Source of the DNA: GCA-003244245 sp050699715
GTDB lineage: Bacteria; Actinomycetota; Actinomycetes; Mycobacteriales; Pseudonocardiaceae
Length of the DNA: 64,000 nucleotides
Reading direction: 5' to 3'
Assembly (NCBI GenBank): GCA_050699715.1
Contig: JBOHFR010000023.1
Span: 1-64,000, forward strand
Shown: one piece after another, positions 35,852 to 46,097 of the stretch
How positions within the stretch are numbered: the stretch's first letter is position 1
How the letters are laid out: the number at the start of each line of letters is the position of its first letter
Position numbers and translations under genes: made by a program
Notes under the pieces: generated by a model
Told to the model about the DNA's origin: nothing
The model's database searches: none
What the model saw: only the letters and a program-made list of their open reading frames with translations

Positions 35852-36775
35852 ATGCGTTTCCCAGCTCGACCGGGTAGCCGGCGCAAGATGAACCCGGAGG
35901 GCCGCATGCCCCTCATGGATCACCTTCGCGAGCTGCGCCAGCGGTTGTTCGTCGCGGTGTTGGCGATCGGGCTCGGCGGCGTCCTCGGGTTCGTCTGGTG
36001 GGGGGTGTCGCCGTTCGGCTTGCCCAGTCTCGGTGACCTGCTCACGGGCCCGTATTGCGCGCTGCCCCCGACGCTGCGGCTGACCCCGAACCCGGGCCGG
36101 TGCCAATTGTTGCAGACCGCCCCCTTTGAGGTGTTCACCCTCCGAATGCAGGTGGCCATCGCGGCGGGTGCGGTGCTGACCGCCCCGATCTGGATCTACC
36201 AGATATGGGCGTTCATCACTCCTGGTCTTTATGCCAAGGAGCGTAAGTTCGCGCTGACCTTCGTCGGTTCGGCTAGCGTGCTGTTCGCCGGGGGCGCCGT
36301 CCTCGCCTACTACGTGGTGCCCACTGGCCTGTCCTTCTTGGCGAACCTCGGTAGCGGCCAGTTCATTACCGCGTTGACCGGTCAGTCCTACGTGGGTTTC
36401 CTGCTGACCATGTTGATGGTTTTCGGCCTGACTTTCGAGCTGCCGCTGCTGGTGGTGATGCTCAACCGGGTCGGCGTGCTGCCGTATGCGAAGTTGCAAA
36501 GCTGGCAGCGCGGGATCCTGTTCGGGCTGTTCGTGCTGGCTGCGGTCGCCACCCCCGGCAACGATCCGATCTCCATGCTGGCGCTGGCCTTCGCGCTGGT
36601 CGTGCTGTTCGAGGCTGCGGTGCTGATCGCTCGGGCGCACGATCGCGTGGTGGCGCGCCAACGTGCCGAGCAGGGCTGGGACGATCTCGACCCCGACGAG
36701 CCCTCCCCGCTGGATGATCGGGTGGAGCCCGTGCCCTCGGATGACCCGGCACCTCGCTACGACGACGCGACGTAG
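35852..36775 (+). CDS. tatC: Twin-arginine translocase subunit TatC
   Basis: 307 aa from ATG 35852, preceded by AAAGGAG. Six membrane segments are visible. Family marks: MPLMDHLRELRQRLFVAVLAIGLGGVLGF, EVFTLRMQVAIAAGAVLTAPIWIYQIWAFITPGLYAKER, and VLAAVATPGNDPISMLALAFALVVLFE. It forms the receptor for RR-signal proteins in the plasma membrane. In Mycobacterium tatA lies between pafC and tatC; here only 62 bases separate them and no tatA is present. The C-terminal tail is strongly acidic. Confidence 0.97.
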   Translation: MRFPARPGSRRKMNPEGRMPLMDHLRELRQRLFVAVLAIGLGGVLGFVWWGVSPFGLPSLGDLLTGPYCALPPTLRLTPNPGRCQLLQTAPFEVFTLRMQVAIAAGAVLTAPIWIYQIWAFITPGLYAKERKFALTFVGSASVLFAGGAVLAYYVVPTGLSFLANLGSGQFITALTGQSYVGFLLTMLMVFGLTFELPLLVVMLNRVGVLPYAKLQSWQRGILFGLFVLAAVATPGNDPISMLALAFALVVLFEAAVLIARAHDRVVARQRAEQGWDDLDPDEPSPLDDRVEPVPSDDPAPRYDDAT

Positions 36776-36784
36776 CGCCGCACT

Positions 36785-37666
36785 GTGCGCGCCACGCTGA
36801 TCGTCAATCCCCATTCTGGTCGCGGCGCGGCGGCGCGGGTAGCCGGCACCGTGGCCAGCACGCTGCGGGCCGCGGTGCCCGGGCTGCTCGCCTCGGTGAG
36901 TGCCGATGCGGCGGGCACCAGCAGGCTGGCCGCGCAGGCCGCTCTGCGTGGCGATGACGTGCTCGCCGTGCTGGGTGGGGACGGCACCGCCAGCCTGGCC
37001 GCCGCGGCCCTCGCGGGCACCACAACCGCGCTGGCCGTGCTGCCCGCCGGGACCGGCAACGACCTGGCGGCCGCGCTGGGCATCCCGGCCGATCCGGTGG
37101 ACGCCGCCCGGCACGTTGCCCAGGCGCTGAGCTCCGGGCAGCGGCGCCGGATCGATCTGGGTCGGGTCAGCGGCGCCGGCTGCTTCACCACGGTGCTGTG
37201 CACCGGTTTCGATGCGGCGGTGAGCGCCCGGGCCAACGCGATGCGCTGGCCCGCCGGGCCACGCCGGTATGACCTGGCGGTGCTGGCCGAGCTCATCGCG
37301 TTGACTCCCCGGCCGGTGCGGGTGCGCGCCGGGGAGACCGAGGTGGAGCTGGAGGCGATCCTGGTCGCGGTTGGCAACGGATCCAGCTACGGCGGGGGGT
37401 TGCGGATCTGCCCGGATGCCGCGCTGGCCGACGGCCTGCTCGACGTGATTGTCATCGCCGCGACGAGTCGGCGCCGGCTGCTGCGGGTGTTTCCCCGGCT
37501 ACGAGCCGGCGGTCATATTGACGAACCGGAGGTGACGGTCCTGCGGGGGGCGACCGTGTACATCGACGGCGACTCGGACTGGCCGGTCTACGCCGACGGG
37601 GAGCCGCACGGCACCCTGCCGGTGACGGTGCACTGCGAACCCGGTGCGCTCACTGTCGTCGCCTAG
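36785..37666 (+). CDS. Diacylglycerol/lipid kinase family protein
   Basis: 293 aa, GTG start 9 bases after tatC. It has the DAGK catalytic motifs LIVNPHSGRGAA, LAVLGGDGTASLAAAAL and LPAGTGNDLAAALGIP, then GSSYGGGLRICPDAALADGLLDVIVI. It would phosphorylate a lipid such as diacylglycerol at the membrane face. It is packed tightly between tatC and helY, suggesting one transcript. Confidence 0.93.
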   Translation: MRATLIVNPHSGRGAAARVAGTVASTLRAAVPGLLASVSADAAGTSRLAAQAALRGDDVLAVLGGDGTASLAAAALAGTTTALAVLPAGTGNDLAAALGIPADPVDAARHVAQALSSGQRRRIDLGRVSGAGCFTTVLCTGFDAAVSARANAMRWPAGPRRYDLAVLAELIALTPRPVRVRAGETEVELEAILVAVGNGSSYGGGLRICPDAALADGLLDVIVIAATSRRRLLRVFPRLRAGGHIDEPEVTVLRGATVYIDGDSDWPVYADGEPHGTLPVTVHCEPGALTVVA

Positions 37667-37675
37667 CCTGGGACA

Positions 37676-40060
37676 GTGGCCAACTCTCCCGTGCAAGCGT
37701 CCCCGGCGGCCCACCCGCGGGTCGCCTTCCCTCGACTTGCCGAGTTCGCTGGCAGTCTGAGCTTTCCGCTCGACCCATTCCAGCGCGCGGCGTGCGAGGC
37801 GCTGGAGGAGGGCCACGGTGTACTGGTGTGCGCGCCCACCGGTGCGGGCAAGACCGTCGTCGGTGAGTTCGCGGTGCACCTGGCGCTGGCGCGAGGCGGC
37901 AAATGCTTCTACACCACGCCCATCAAAGCGCTGTCCAACCAGAAGCACGCCGATCTGGTGGCCCGGCACGGCGCGGACACTGTCGGCCTGCTCACCGGGG
38001 ACACCTCGATCAACGGGGACGCCTCGGTGGTGGTGATGACCACCGAGGTGCTGCGCAACATGCTCTACGCCGGGTCGTCCACCCTCGACGGGCTGGCGTA
38101 CGTCGTGCTGGATGAGGTGCACTACCTGGCCGACCGGTTCCGTGGTGCGGTGTGGGAAGAGGTGATCCTCAACCTCCCGGAGAGAGTGCAGCTGGTTGGC
38201 CTGTCCGCCACGGTGAGCAACGCTGAGGAGTTCGGCGAGTGGCTCCTCGACGTCCGCGGCGACACCGTGGTGGTCGTCGACGAGCATCGTCCGGTGCCAC
38301 TGTGGCAGCACATGCTGGTCAGCTCGCGACTCTGTGACCTCTTCGCCAAGAGCAGCGCCAAGAGCAGCGCCCACCGGCTTGTCGTTGACCCGCACCTGGT
38401 CGGGCGCGTGCAGGAGTTGGAGCGCCGCAGCGGGTGGGACCACCCGCGCCGGGGCGGGCCCCGGTTCCGGCCGCCGCGCCGGGTGGACATCGTGGAGCGG
38501 CTGGACCGCGATGGTTTGCTGCCCGCGATCACCTTCATCTTCAGCCGAGCCGGCTGCGAGGCCGCAGTGAGCCAGTGCGTCCGCGGCGGGCTGCGGTTGA
38601 CCACCCCCGGGGAGTCTGCGCGGATCCGTCAGGTGGTGGACACCCGCACCGCCGGCCTGCCCGAGGGCGATCTCGACGTGCTCGGCTTCTGGGAGTGGCG
38701 GGAGGCGCTGGAGCGGGGTGTCGCCGCGCACCACGCTGGGATGCTGCCGGCGTTCAAGGAGACCGTGGAGGAGTTGTTCGTCCGCGGGTTGGTCAGGGCG
38801 GTGTTCGCTACTGAAACCCTCGCGTTGGGGATCAACATGCCGGCCCGCACGGTGGTGCTGGAACGGCTGGTCAAGTTCAACGGGGAGGCCCACCTTGGTC
38901 TCACCCCTGGCGAGTACACCCAGCTCACCGGGCGGGCCGGGCGGCGTGGCATTGACGTCGAGGGCCATGCGGTCGTGCTGTGGCAACCGGGCGTGGACCC
39001 CGTACAGGTGGCCGGGCTGGCCTCCACCCGCACCTACCCGCTGCGCAGCTCGTTTCGGCCCGGCTACAACATGGCCGTCAACCTGATCGACCTGGTCGGG
39101 GTGGCCGCCGGGCGGGCGCTGCTAGAGCGGTCCTTCGCCCAGTTCCAAGCGGACCGCTCGGTGGTCGGCCTGGCGCGGCGGATCGACCGCAACGCCGAGG
39201 GCCTGACGGGCTACGTCGAAGCGATGGCCTGTCACCTGGGTGACTTCGCCGAGTACGCCCGGCTGCGCAGGCAGATCTCCGAGCGGGAGCGGATGCTGGC
39301 CCGCCACGGTGGTGCGGAGCGCCGGGCTGAGGTGGCTGTCCTGCGCTGTGAGCTGCGGGCGCATCCCTGTCACGGCTGCGACGACCGGGAGGCGCATGCC
39401 CGGTGGGCGGAGCGTCACGACCGGCTGGACCGCGAGACCGACACGCTGCGCCAGCAGGTCGCGGCCACGACGCACTCGCTGGCCCGCACGTTCGACAGGA
39501 TCCGGGCCCTGCTGGCTGAGCGCGGCTACCTGGATGGGGAGCAACTCACCGAGCACGGCCGCCGGCTGTCCCGGTTGTGGTCGGAGACCGACCTGCTCAC
39601 CGCAGAGTGTCTGCGGCACGGTGTATGGGATGCGCTGGGGCCTCCCGAGCTGGCAGCGGTGATCTCAGCGCTGGTCTACGAGGCCCGCAGGGACGCGGCC
39701 ACCCCTCGGGTTCCCTCGGGCCCGGTGAGCGAGGCCCTGGTGGCCACCGTGCGGTTGTGGGCGGAGCTGGAGGCCGACGAGGAGCGGCACCGGCTGGAGC
39801 GCACCCGCGGGCCAGATCTGGGTTTCGCCTGGCCGGTGTACCGGTGGGCGCGCGGGGAGTCGCTGTCGGCGGTGTTGATGGCTGCCGAGAGCAACGGTGC
39901 TGAGTTGTCTGCGGGGGATTTCGTCCGGTGGTGCCGGCAGGTGCTGGACGTGTTGAACCAGGTCCGCGGTGTCGCCGGGGAAGACTCCCGGCTCGGGGCA
40001 ACGGCGGCGGACGCGGTGTGCGCATTGCGCCGTGGCGTGGTCGCGCTAGGAACCGTCTGA
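37676..40060 (+). CDS. helY: HelY-type DEVH-box RNA helicase (Ski2/Mtr4-like)
   Basis: 794 aa, GTG start. Motifs: Walker A PTGAGKTVVGEFAV, motif Ia YTTPIKALSNQK, DEVH in VLDEVHYLADRFRG, SAT in GLSATVSNAEEF, and QLTGRAGRRGID. The length is shorter than the Mycobacterium HelY (about 900 aa). A repeated SSAKSSA segment (12-bp duplication near 38346) lies in the linker before the second RecA domain. A cysteine-containing arch region (RAHPCHGCDDREAHARW) follows. It converges on hisD with a 1-base gap and ends the conserved proteasome/Tat block. Confidence 0.93.
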   Translation: MANSPVQASPAAHPRVAFPRLAEFAGSLSFPLDPFQRAACEALEEGHGVLVCAPTGAGKTVVGEFAVHLALARGGKCFYTTPIKALSNQKHADLVARHGADTVGLLTGDTSINGDASVVVMTTEVLRNMLYAGSSTLDGLAYVVLDEVHYLADRFRGAVWEEVILNLPERVQLVGLSATVSNAEEFGEWLLDVRGDTVVVVDEHRPVPLWQHMLVSSRLCDLFAKSSAKSSAHRLVVDPHLVGRVQELERRSGWDHPRRGGPRFRPPRRVDIVERLDRDGLLPAITFIFSRAGCEAAVSQCVRGGLRLTTPGESARIRQVVDTRTAGLPEGDLDVLGFWEWREALERGVAAHHAGMLPAFKETVEELFVRGLVRAVFATETLALGINMPARTVVLERLVKFNGEAHLGLTPGEYTQLTGRAGRRGIDVEGHAVVLWQPGVDPVQVAGLASTRTYPLRSSFRPGYNMAVNLIDLVGVAAGRALLERSFAQFQADRSVVGLARRIDRNAEGLTGYVEAMACHLGDFAEYARLRRQISERERMLARHGGAERRAEVAVLRCELRAHPCHGCDDREAHARWAERHDRLDRETDTLRQQVAATTHSLARTFDRIRALLAERGYLDGEQLTEHGRRLSRLWSETDLLTAECLRHGVWDALGPPELAAVISALVYEARRDAATPRVPSGPVSEALVATVRLWAELEADEERHRLERTRGPDLGFAWPVYRWARGESLSAVLMAAESNGAELSAGDFVRWCRQVLDVLNQVRGVAGEDSRLGATAADAVCALRRGVVALGTV

Positions 40061-40061
40061 A

Positions 40062-41399
40062 TCATCTTCCGCTCTGCTCGACTCGTGCAACGATGTACTG
40101 GGCAGCCTCCGCATGCGCGGGGAACCCCTCATACCGAGCAAGCTCCACAGCCGTTGGGCCAATGCTTCGCACTCCGGTCGCGGACACATAGGCAAACGAT
40201 GATCTCTTTAAGAGCTCGTTCACGCCCATGCATGAGTAGGTTCGCGCATGTCGACCAGTGGGCAGGATCGCGTTCAAACCAAGAGAAAAATTGCCAAAAG
40301 CAATCGAGGTGTTCTCCCCCAAGAGCACCTCACCCGCGTGGATTATCGCGGGCAGAATCTCAAACGGGTTGTCGACAAGAACGCGCAGGTGCTCCGGCGC
40401 GTACTCGTTGACAAATGAGATCGAGTCTTGCAGTCCTTCGGTGATGACGATGCCGCCATAATTGGACAAGACTGCCTTGCAGTTCCGGGCTCGGGTCTCC
40501 GGCAATTTGTCCACCAGGCCGGTGAGGCGATCGACCACCGCGGTCGCGAGCGCGCTTGAGTGGGTGACGAGCAGGACGGCTGAGTCCTCGCCATGCTCCG
40601 CCTCGACCAACAACTCCCGGGCGGCGATCTCGACGTCCGCGGCGGAATCGCACAAAATGACCGACTCGCTGGGGCCGGCTGGCGGACCTGGATCGACGAT
40701 ACCGGACAGAATTCGTCGCGCGGCGGTCACGTACTGGTTTCCAGGTCCGAGGATCTTGTCAACCTTGGGAACGCTGTTGGTTCCGTATGCCATGGCGGCG
40801 ATCGCCTGAGCGCCGCCAACCTTGATGATGTTCTGTACGCCGCATAAGCGGGCCGCGACGAGGGACGCGGGATCCACCGACCCGTCAGCTCCCGGAGGAG
40901 TGCAGACCACAATCTCAGGTACTCCCGCGATGACCGCTGGGATACACAGCATGATCATGACTGATGGGAAAGAACCTTTTCCTCGTGGGACGTACAACCC
41001 GACGGAGGAAATAGTGGTCACTCGTTCACCGGATATGACTCCTGGTGTGATCTCTTTCATCCAGCTGGGCGGGGGAAGCTGGGATTGATGATGATCTCGA
41101 ACATTCTGTATTGATTGAATGAGGGCGGCGCGGAGTTCTTTGCTGACAAGTCCATCAGCCCGATCGAACTCTTCCTCGCTGACGCGGAGCTGGCTCTCGC
41201 TTAGCCCAGCGCCGTCGTACTGGCGGGTGAGTCGGGCGAGAGCCGTGTCACCGTCTGACCGAACAGCGGCCAGTACCTGTCGCACAGTAGCCTCAACATC
41301 CTGCAAGTTGTCCTGCGCCCGTTGATGAAGTAGCTGGCTGCGCTGTTCGTGGGACAGCTGCGCCAAAACATAGTGATTGACCTTTATTTGCTCAGTCAT
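40062..41399 (-). CDS. hisD: Histidinol dehydrogenase family protein
   Basis: 445 aa from ATG 41399 (GAGGA 5 bases upstream). HisD oxidises histidinol to histidine in two NAD+-dependent steps. Signatures: GLYVPRGKGSFPSVMIMLCIPAVIAGVPEIVVCTPP, VDKILGPGNQYVTAARRILSG, AGPSESVILCD, LLVEAEHGEDSAVLLVT, and NEYAPEHLRVLVDNP (zinc-binding His), then GRHARTYSCMGVNELL. Codon use looks less GC-biased than in the neighbours. It sits not with other his genes but behind a HAD-IGPD-like fusion, so it may be a paralogue for another pathway. Confidence 0.85.
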   Translation of the reverse strand: MTEQIKVNHYVLAQLSHEQRSQLLHQRAQDNLQDVEATVRQVLAAVRSDGDTALARLTRQYDGAGLSESQLRVSEEEFDRADGLVSKELRAALIQSIQNVRDHHQSQLPPPSWMKEITPGVISGERVTTISSVGLYVPRGKGSFPSVMIMLCIPAVIAGVPEIVVCTPPGADGSVDPASLVAARLCGVQNIIKVGGAQAIAAMAYGTNSVPKVDKILGPGNQYVTAARRILSGIVDPGPPAGPSESVILCDSAADVEIAARELLVEAEHGEDSAVLLVTHSSALATAVVDRLTGLVDKLPETRARNCKAVLSNYGGIVITEGLQDSISFVNEYAPEHLRVLVDNPFEILPAIIHAGEVLLGENTSIAFGNFSLGLNAILPTGRHARTYSCMGVNELLKRSSFAYVSATGVRSIGPTAVELARYEGFPAHAEAAQYIVARVEQSGR

Positions 41400-41435
41400 G
41401 ACCATCCTCAATTTTTCATACGACTTCAATCGAGC

Positions 41436-43364
41436 TCACGCCAATGTTGCTTTCACGCCAGGTGCGAGTGAGAGGCGGTGTGGGTTGACGGCAAGGAGGC
41501 CCGCCATCGCCTCGCCAAGCCCGCGGAACAGCATAGGCCAGCCCGTGACCGGGTCGGTATTGTTGTCGATGTGTATGATGATGCTCGACTCCAGGCCTCC
41601 GGCCAAGCCATCAACGAAATCGTCAAGGTCCTCGGAGTGAAGACCGTTCGCCAAAGTGTGTCCCACCAGGAAAGTCTTGCGGAACTCTCCATAGTCCTGC
41701 GACATCGGTACATATTTCCAGAACTTGCGCCCCTCCATGCTGACACCAACACGGATCGGCTGGTCCGGGCCTCCGTTCGGATTCTTGATACTCGAGCCGG
41801 CTCCGTGGATGCCGAACTTGTCCATTCGCTCGATAGCCACATAACGGAGGGCTCTGCCGAGGGTCATTCCGATATCCTCGGTGACGACGTGACTTGAGCT
41901 GAGCCGTGTCGCTTCATACGTCACGTCGAGCTGGAGCGCCGCTCCCTCGGCGAACTCGTCCAGCAAGTCGATCATGCCGGCCACATTGATGGAGCTTGCC
42001 ACGTTGATAGCGCAGCGAACCGAAGGGGCGCCAAGGCGCAGGCTTACTCCTACAACGCTTTCCGCCGTACGCCGTTCGAGGCTGGCCCCCCACTCGGACA
42101 CGCGCTGTACTGTCCAGCCTCGTTCGACAGCCCGCTGCCCTGTCTCGGGCAGGGGTTTGGTTGAAGACTCTGTTCCCTCGTCACGTGGCGGAGCGGGCGC
42201 CACGGGCTGTTCGTTGAACATCGTGTCAAGCGCGATGCCCACGCCCCGGAAAACTCCTTCCCATGTGTGGTGAGGGTCTTCGAAACTTGCAACGAGAATT
42301 TTGATGTCAAGATCACCACCGGCGCCGAGGCCTTGGAGTACCTCTACCAAGGCCTTGCCGTCTGAGAGCTGCTCCGCCCGGCTGCTGAGAAACCACTCGA
42401 GATCGACCTGGTGCGAAGCGGTCAGGACCGCCCCTCCGGAGCTTGTTGTGGTCACGTGGATTTCCGCGCTGCCGTCGTCGATCATTCCGATTGTCCGCGC
42501 GACTTCCTGCCTGATCGGCAGCTTCCGAACTTCTCGGCCGAGCGCTGAGCCGAGTCCACGCCAGTCATCGCTTGTCCAAGACAAATCTATCGAGCAGCCC
42601 AATCTCCAGGCGATGTGCTCGATCATGTGGCTGACGAACTCATTCGGAGAAGACAGTGTCTTCGACATCACCCCCGCTTTACCTAAAGAGACGTGACACC
42701 TCGTGAAGCTGGTATAGCAGCGCGAGACATGCGGAGCCTCCGACAACTCGGAAAATGAGTTAGCGCCGGTGGCGACAGCGACCGTATAGCAGCCAGCTGT
42801 ACTGGCGGCTTCGGCACCGAGCAGTGAGTCCTCGACCGCCACGCACACGGAGGGTTGGAGACCTAGGCGAGTGGCTGCTTGCTGGTAGGTATCTGGAGCC
42901 GGTTTCTTCCTCAAGCCTGGTTCGTCGTTCCCGACAATGACATCCGTGACAAGCCCGGCTCCAGCCAGAGTCTCGCGAATCTCACTGTGTGGATTGTTGG
43001 AGACTACGCCGATGGGTATACCCTGGCCGCGCGCTGCGGCGATGATCTCAGGGATGCCGTTGTGGGTTGCTATAGCCGCTACTCGGCGGTGCGACTCATG
43101 CTTGTCGACAAGCCGTGAGATGGCTTCCGGAGTGAGCCCAAGCGCGCACGCCCCTGAGATCTTGCTCCAGAATTCTGGAATTGCATGTGGGAAGTTCTCC
43201 CGGATCACCGACCGAGGCACCTCCACGACGGAATTCAGCTCATCCTGGAGGAGTTTTCCCACGATCTCGTAGTCGAGCGACAGCGAGTCAAGCAAGACGC
43301 CGTCGAGGTCGAAGAGCAGGGCGGCAGTGCCTTCGGGGATGTCGAGACGACCAGCCAGAAGCAT
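41436..43364 (-). CDS. HAD phosphatase fused to two degenerate imidazoleglycerol-phosphate-dehydratase-like repeats
   Basis: 642 aa from ATG 43364 (upstream starts possible). Residues 1-220 are a HAD-IA (phosphoglucomutase-like) domain: D19-L-D21-G-V motif, S122 in VVSNN, KKPAPD at 153-158, VAVEDS at 175-180. Residues 235-385 resemble IGPD (HisB): FVSHMIEHIAWRLGCSIDL, then DPHHTWEGVFRGVGIAL (HHxxE at 365-369). Residues 425-630 resemble IGPD again: LERRTAESVVGVSLRLG, SSHVVTEDIGMTLGRALR (HxxxED at 492-497) and IIIHID. Each repeat has lost the metal motif the other keeps. Bifunctional HisB of enterobacteria carries a different HAD type, so this is not ordinary HisB. The neighbour is hisD. Confidence 0.75.
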   Translation of the reverse strand: MLLAGRLDIPEGTAALLFDLDGVLLDSLSLDYEIVGKLLQDELNSVVEVPRSVIRENFPHAIPEFWSKISGACALGLTPEAISRLVDKHESHRRVAAIATHNGIPEIIAAARGQGIPIGVVSNNPHSEIRETLAGAGLVTDVIVGNDEPGLRKKPAPDTYQQAATRLGLQPSVCVAVEDSLLGAEAASTAGCYTVAVATGANSFSELSEAPHVSRCYTSFTRCHVSLGKAGVMSKTLSSPNEFVSHMIEHIAWRLGCSIDLSWTSDDWRGLGSALGREVRKLPIRQEVARTIGMIDDGSAEIHVTTTSSGGAVLTASHQVDLEWFLSSRAEQLSDGKALVEVLQGLGAGGDLDIKILVASFEDPHHTWEGVFRGVGIALDTMFNEQPVAPAPPRDEGTESSTKPLPETGQRAVERGWTVQRVSEWGASLERRTAESVVGVSLRLGAPSVRCAINVASSINVAGMIDLLDEFAEGAALQLDVTYEATRLSSSHVVTEDIGMTLGRALRYVAIERMDKFGIHGAGSSIKNPNGGPDQPIRVGVSMEGRKFWKYVPMSQDYGEFRKTFLVGHTLANGLHSEDLDDFVDGLAGGLESSIIIHIDNNTDPVTGWPMLFRGLGEAMAGLLAVNPHRLSLAPGVKATLA

Positions 43365-43539
43365 GAGGGAGATGCTACGACGACCACGTTCGCGGCTGAC
43401 GGCGCCACCCGCGCTAGTCCACCCCCTGATCATTCGGCCGGGTTCGCTCGACCAGGGTGGTGTGGTGAGTCCGCGTTCGGCGGCGACGTGCTCATGCCCA
43501 AGTGGTCCATGCCGACGATGACACGGGCCAGCTCAAGCG

Positions 43540-43751
43540 TCAGCTCAGGTCGTCGAACTCGCCGGCTTTGCAGCCCTGGATCCAGGCGTGCATCTCGGTG
43601 CGGGTGGCGAGCACGGTGCCCGCACCGGGGTGGTTGCTGTTGCGTAGGGCGGTGGTGCTGTTGGCCAGTGGGGGACCTCGACGCAGTTGCCGGTGCCGGG
43701 ATCGTGGCTGCTGCCGGAGAAGCTGCTCTTGCGCCACTGCGCGTGGGCCAT
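43540..43751 (-). pseudogene. DUF397 protein gene with frameshift
   Basis: From ATG 43751 the frame reads MAHAQWRKSSFSGSSHDPGTGNCVEVP, the conserved DUF397 start. It then needs a +1 correction in a run of five C around 43672 to continue PLANSTTALRNSNHPGAGTVLATRTEMHAWIQGCKAGEFDDLS, the normal DUF397 ending. The loss of one base in the C-run explains it. DUF397 proteins usually sit beside an XRE regulator; none is adjacent here. Confidence 0.8.
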
Positions 43752-44064
43752 GAGATCCTGGTCCATCATTCGGTCTGCGGGCAGCTGGGAAGAGTTCACG
43801 GCGATCGTGGACAGCATCGTCGCGGACAGCGCGCCACGGCTGTTCGCGACGATGCAGGAGTACGGGGACCGCGTGGACGGCTGGATCGTCGGGTGGGGGA
43901 TGGCCTTCGAGGACCGCGCCGAGCTCGTCGACGTGGATGGTGGGATGACGATGAGCCTGCAAGTGCCGCACGACGCGTTGTTTTACTTCGCGAGGGAAAA
44001 GTACTGCACGCCCCGGCTAGTGTGGGTGAACCCGGACGCAGCCTCATCCACCGAAGACAACTGA
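43750..44064 (+). CDS. Hypothetical protein
   Basis: 104 aa from ATG 43750: a soluble protein with WEEFTAIVDSIVADSAPRLFATMQEYGDRVDGWIVGWGMAFEDRAELVDVDGG and VPHDALFYFAREKYCTPRLVWVN. No family is recognised, but the amino-acid pattern is that of a real folded protein. Its start overlaps the divergent DUF397 start, so the promoters would conflict; the true start may be one of the later codons. Confidence 0.5.
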   Translation: MRSWSIIRSAGSWEEFTAIVDSIVADSAPRLFATMQEYGDRVDGWIVGWGMAFEDRAELVDVDGGMTMSLQVPHDALFYFAREKYCTPRLVWVNPDAASSTEDN

Positions 44065-44089
44065 AGTCGCGGCCGGTGGCCCCGGTCAT

Positions 44090-44344
44090 GTCCGTGACGC
44101 AGGCCACGACCTGGTCGTATGGAACCGCATGCCCAAGAAGTTCGAGGGCGCCACGGCCGCCGGGTCGAGCGCCGAGGCGGTGGCCGACGCCGAGTGTGTC
44201 GTGCTGATGCTGTTCGGGCCCGACAGCGTGCGTGACGTACTGGCTGAGGTGATCGCGCACGCGCCGCGCGGCGCCCTGGTTATTGACAGTACCACCGTTG
44301 GGCCGGCGGCGAGCCGGGAGTTCGCACCGGTGAAGGTGGCGTAG
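44090..44344 (+). pseudogene. 3-hydroxyisobutyrate/6-phosphogluconate dehydrogenase-like fragment
   Basis: The frame AGHDLVVWNRMPKKFEGATAAGSSAEAVADAECVVLMLFGPDSVRDVLAEVIAHAPRGALVIDSTTVGP matches the NAD-binding domain of beta-hydroxyacid dehydrogenases without the GxGxMG start and without the catalytic C-terminal half. It breaks off at about 44330 into unrelated DNA. It is a remnant. Confidence 0.75.
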
Positions 44345-44538
44345 ACCCGCGGCAACACCCGTCGCCAGCGCTGGGCTTCGAGGTTGGCGGCAACCACGCC
44401 GGGCCCGATATCAAGCAGCCGCAACTGATCAGTGTCGAGCAACCCGTGCTGGTCGCGGATCAGCTGTTGCCAGGCGACCGCCCGAGACGGCTCCAGTGCG
44501 TAGGGCAGGCGCGGACGATGACCCTCGATCATGTCCAT
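44331..44538 (-). pseudogene. AbiEi-like antitoxin-domain protein, N-terminal fragment
   Basis: The minus-strand frame AVAWQQLIRDQHGLLDTDQLRLLDIGPGVVAANLEAQRWRRVLPRVYATFTGAN matches the N-terminal wHTH domain found in AbiEi/DUF559-type proteins of actinobacteria. It is joined directly to the dehydrogenase fragment on the opposite strand, and the rest of the gene is gone. Confidence 0.65.
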
Positions 44539-44595
44539 GACGGTCGCACGCCCAGTCCACCGAGCGACACCTCGCCATGATCAACCTGTGGATAA

Positions 44596-44641
44596 CCCGT
44601 GAGTGGCGATGCGAGCCATGGCTCGCATCGCCACTCACGGG
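44596..44641. repeat. Perfect 46-bp palindrome, copy B, behind gltD
   Basis: A perfect palindrome with 22-bp arms around a central AT. Its outer 15 bases, CCCGTGAGTGGCGAT, are the arm of the palindrome at 8906-8951. It lies 4 bases beyond the gltD stop codon and could act as a transcription terminator for gltBD even without a U-run. Confidence 0.93.
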
Positions 44642-44645
44642 GCCA

Positions 44646-46089
<1,444 letters not shown>

Positions 46090-46097
<8 letters not shown>

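Noticed and set aside
36776..36784. A hidden tatA near tatC
   Set aside because: The gaps on both sides of tatC (62 and 9 bases) are too short and contain no amphipathic TatA-like frame.
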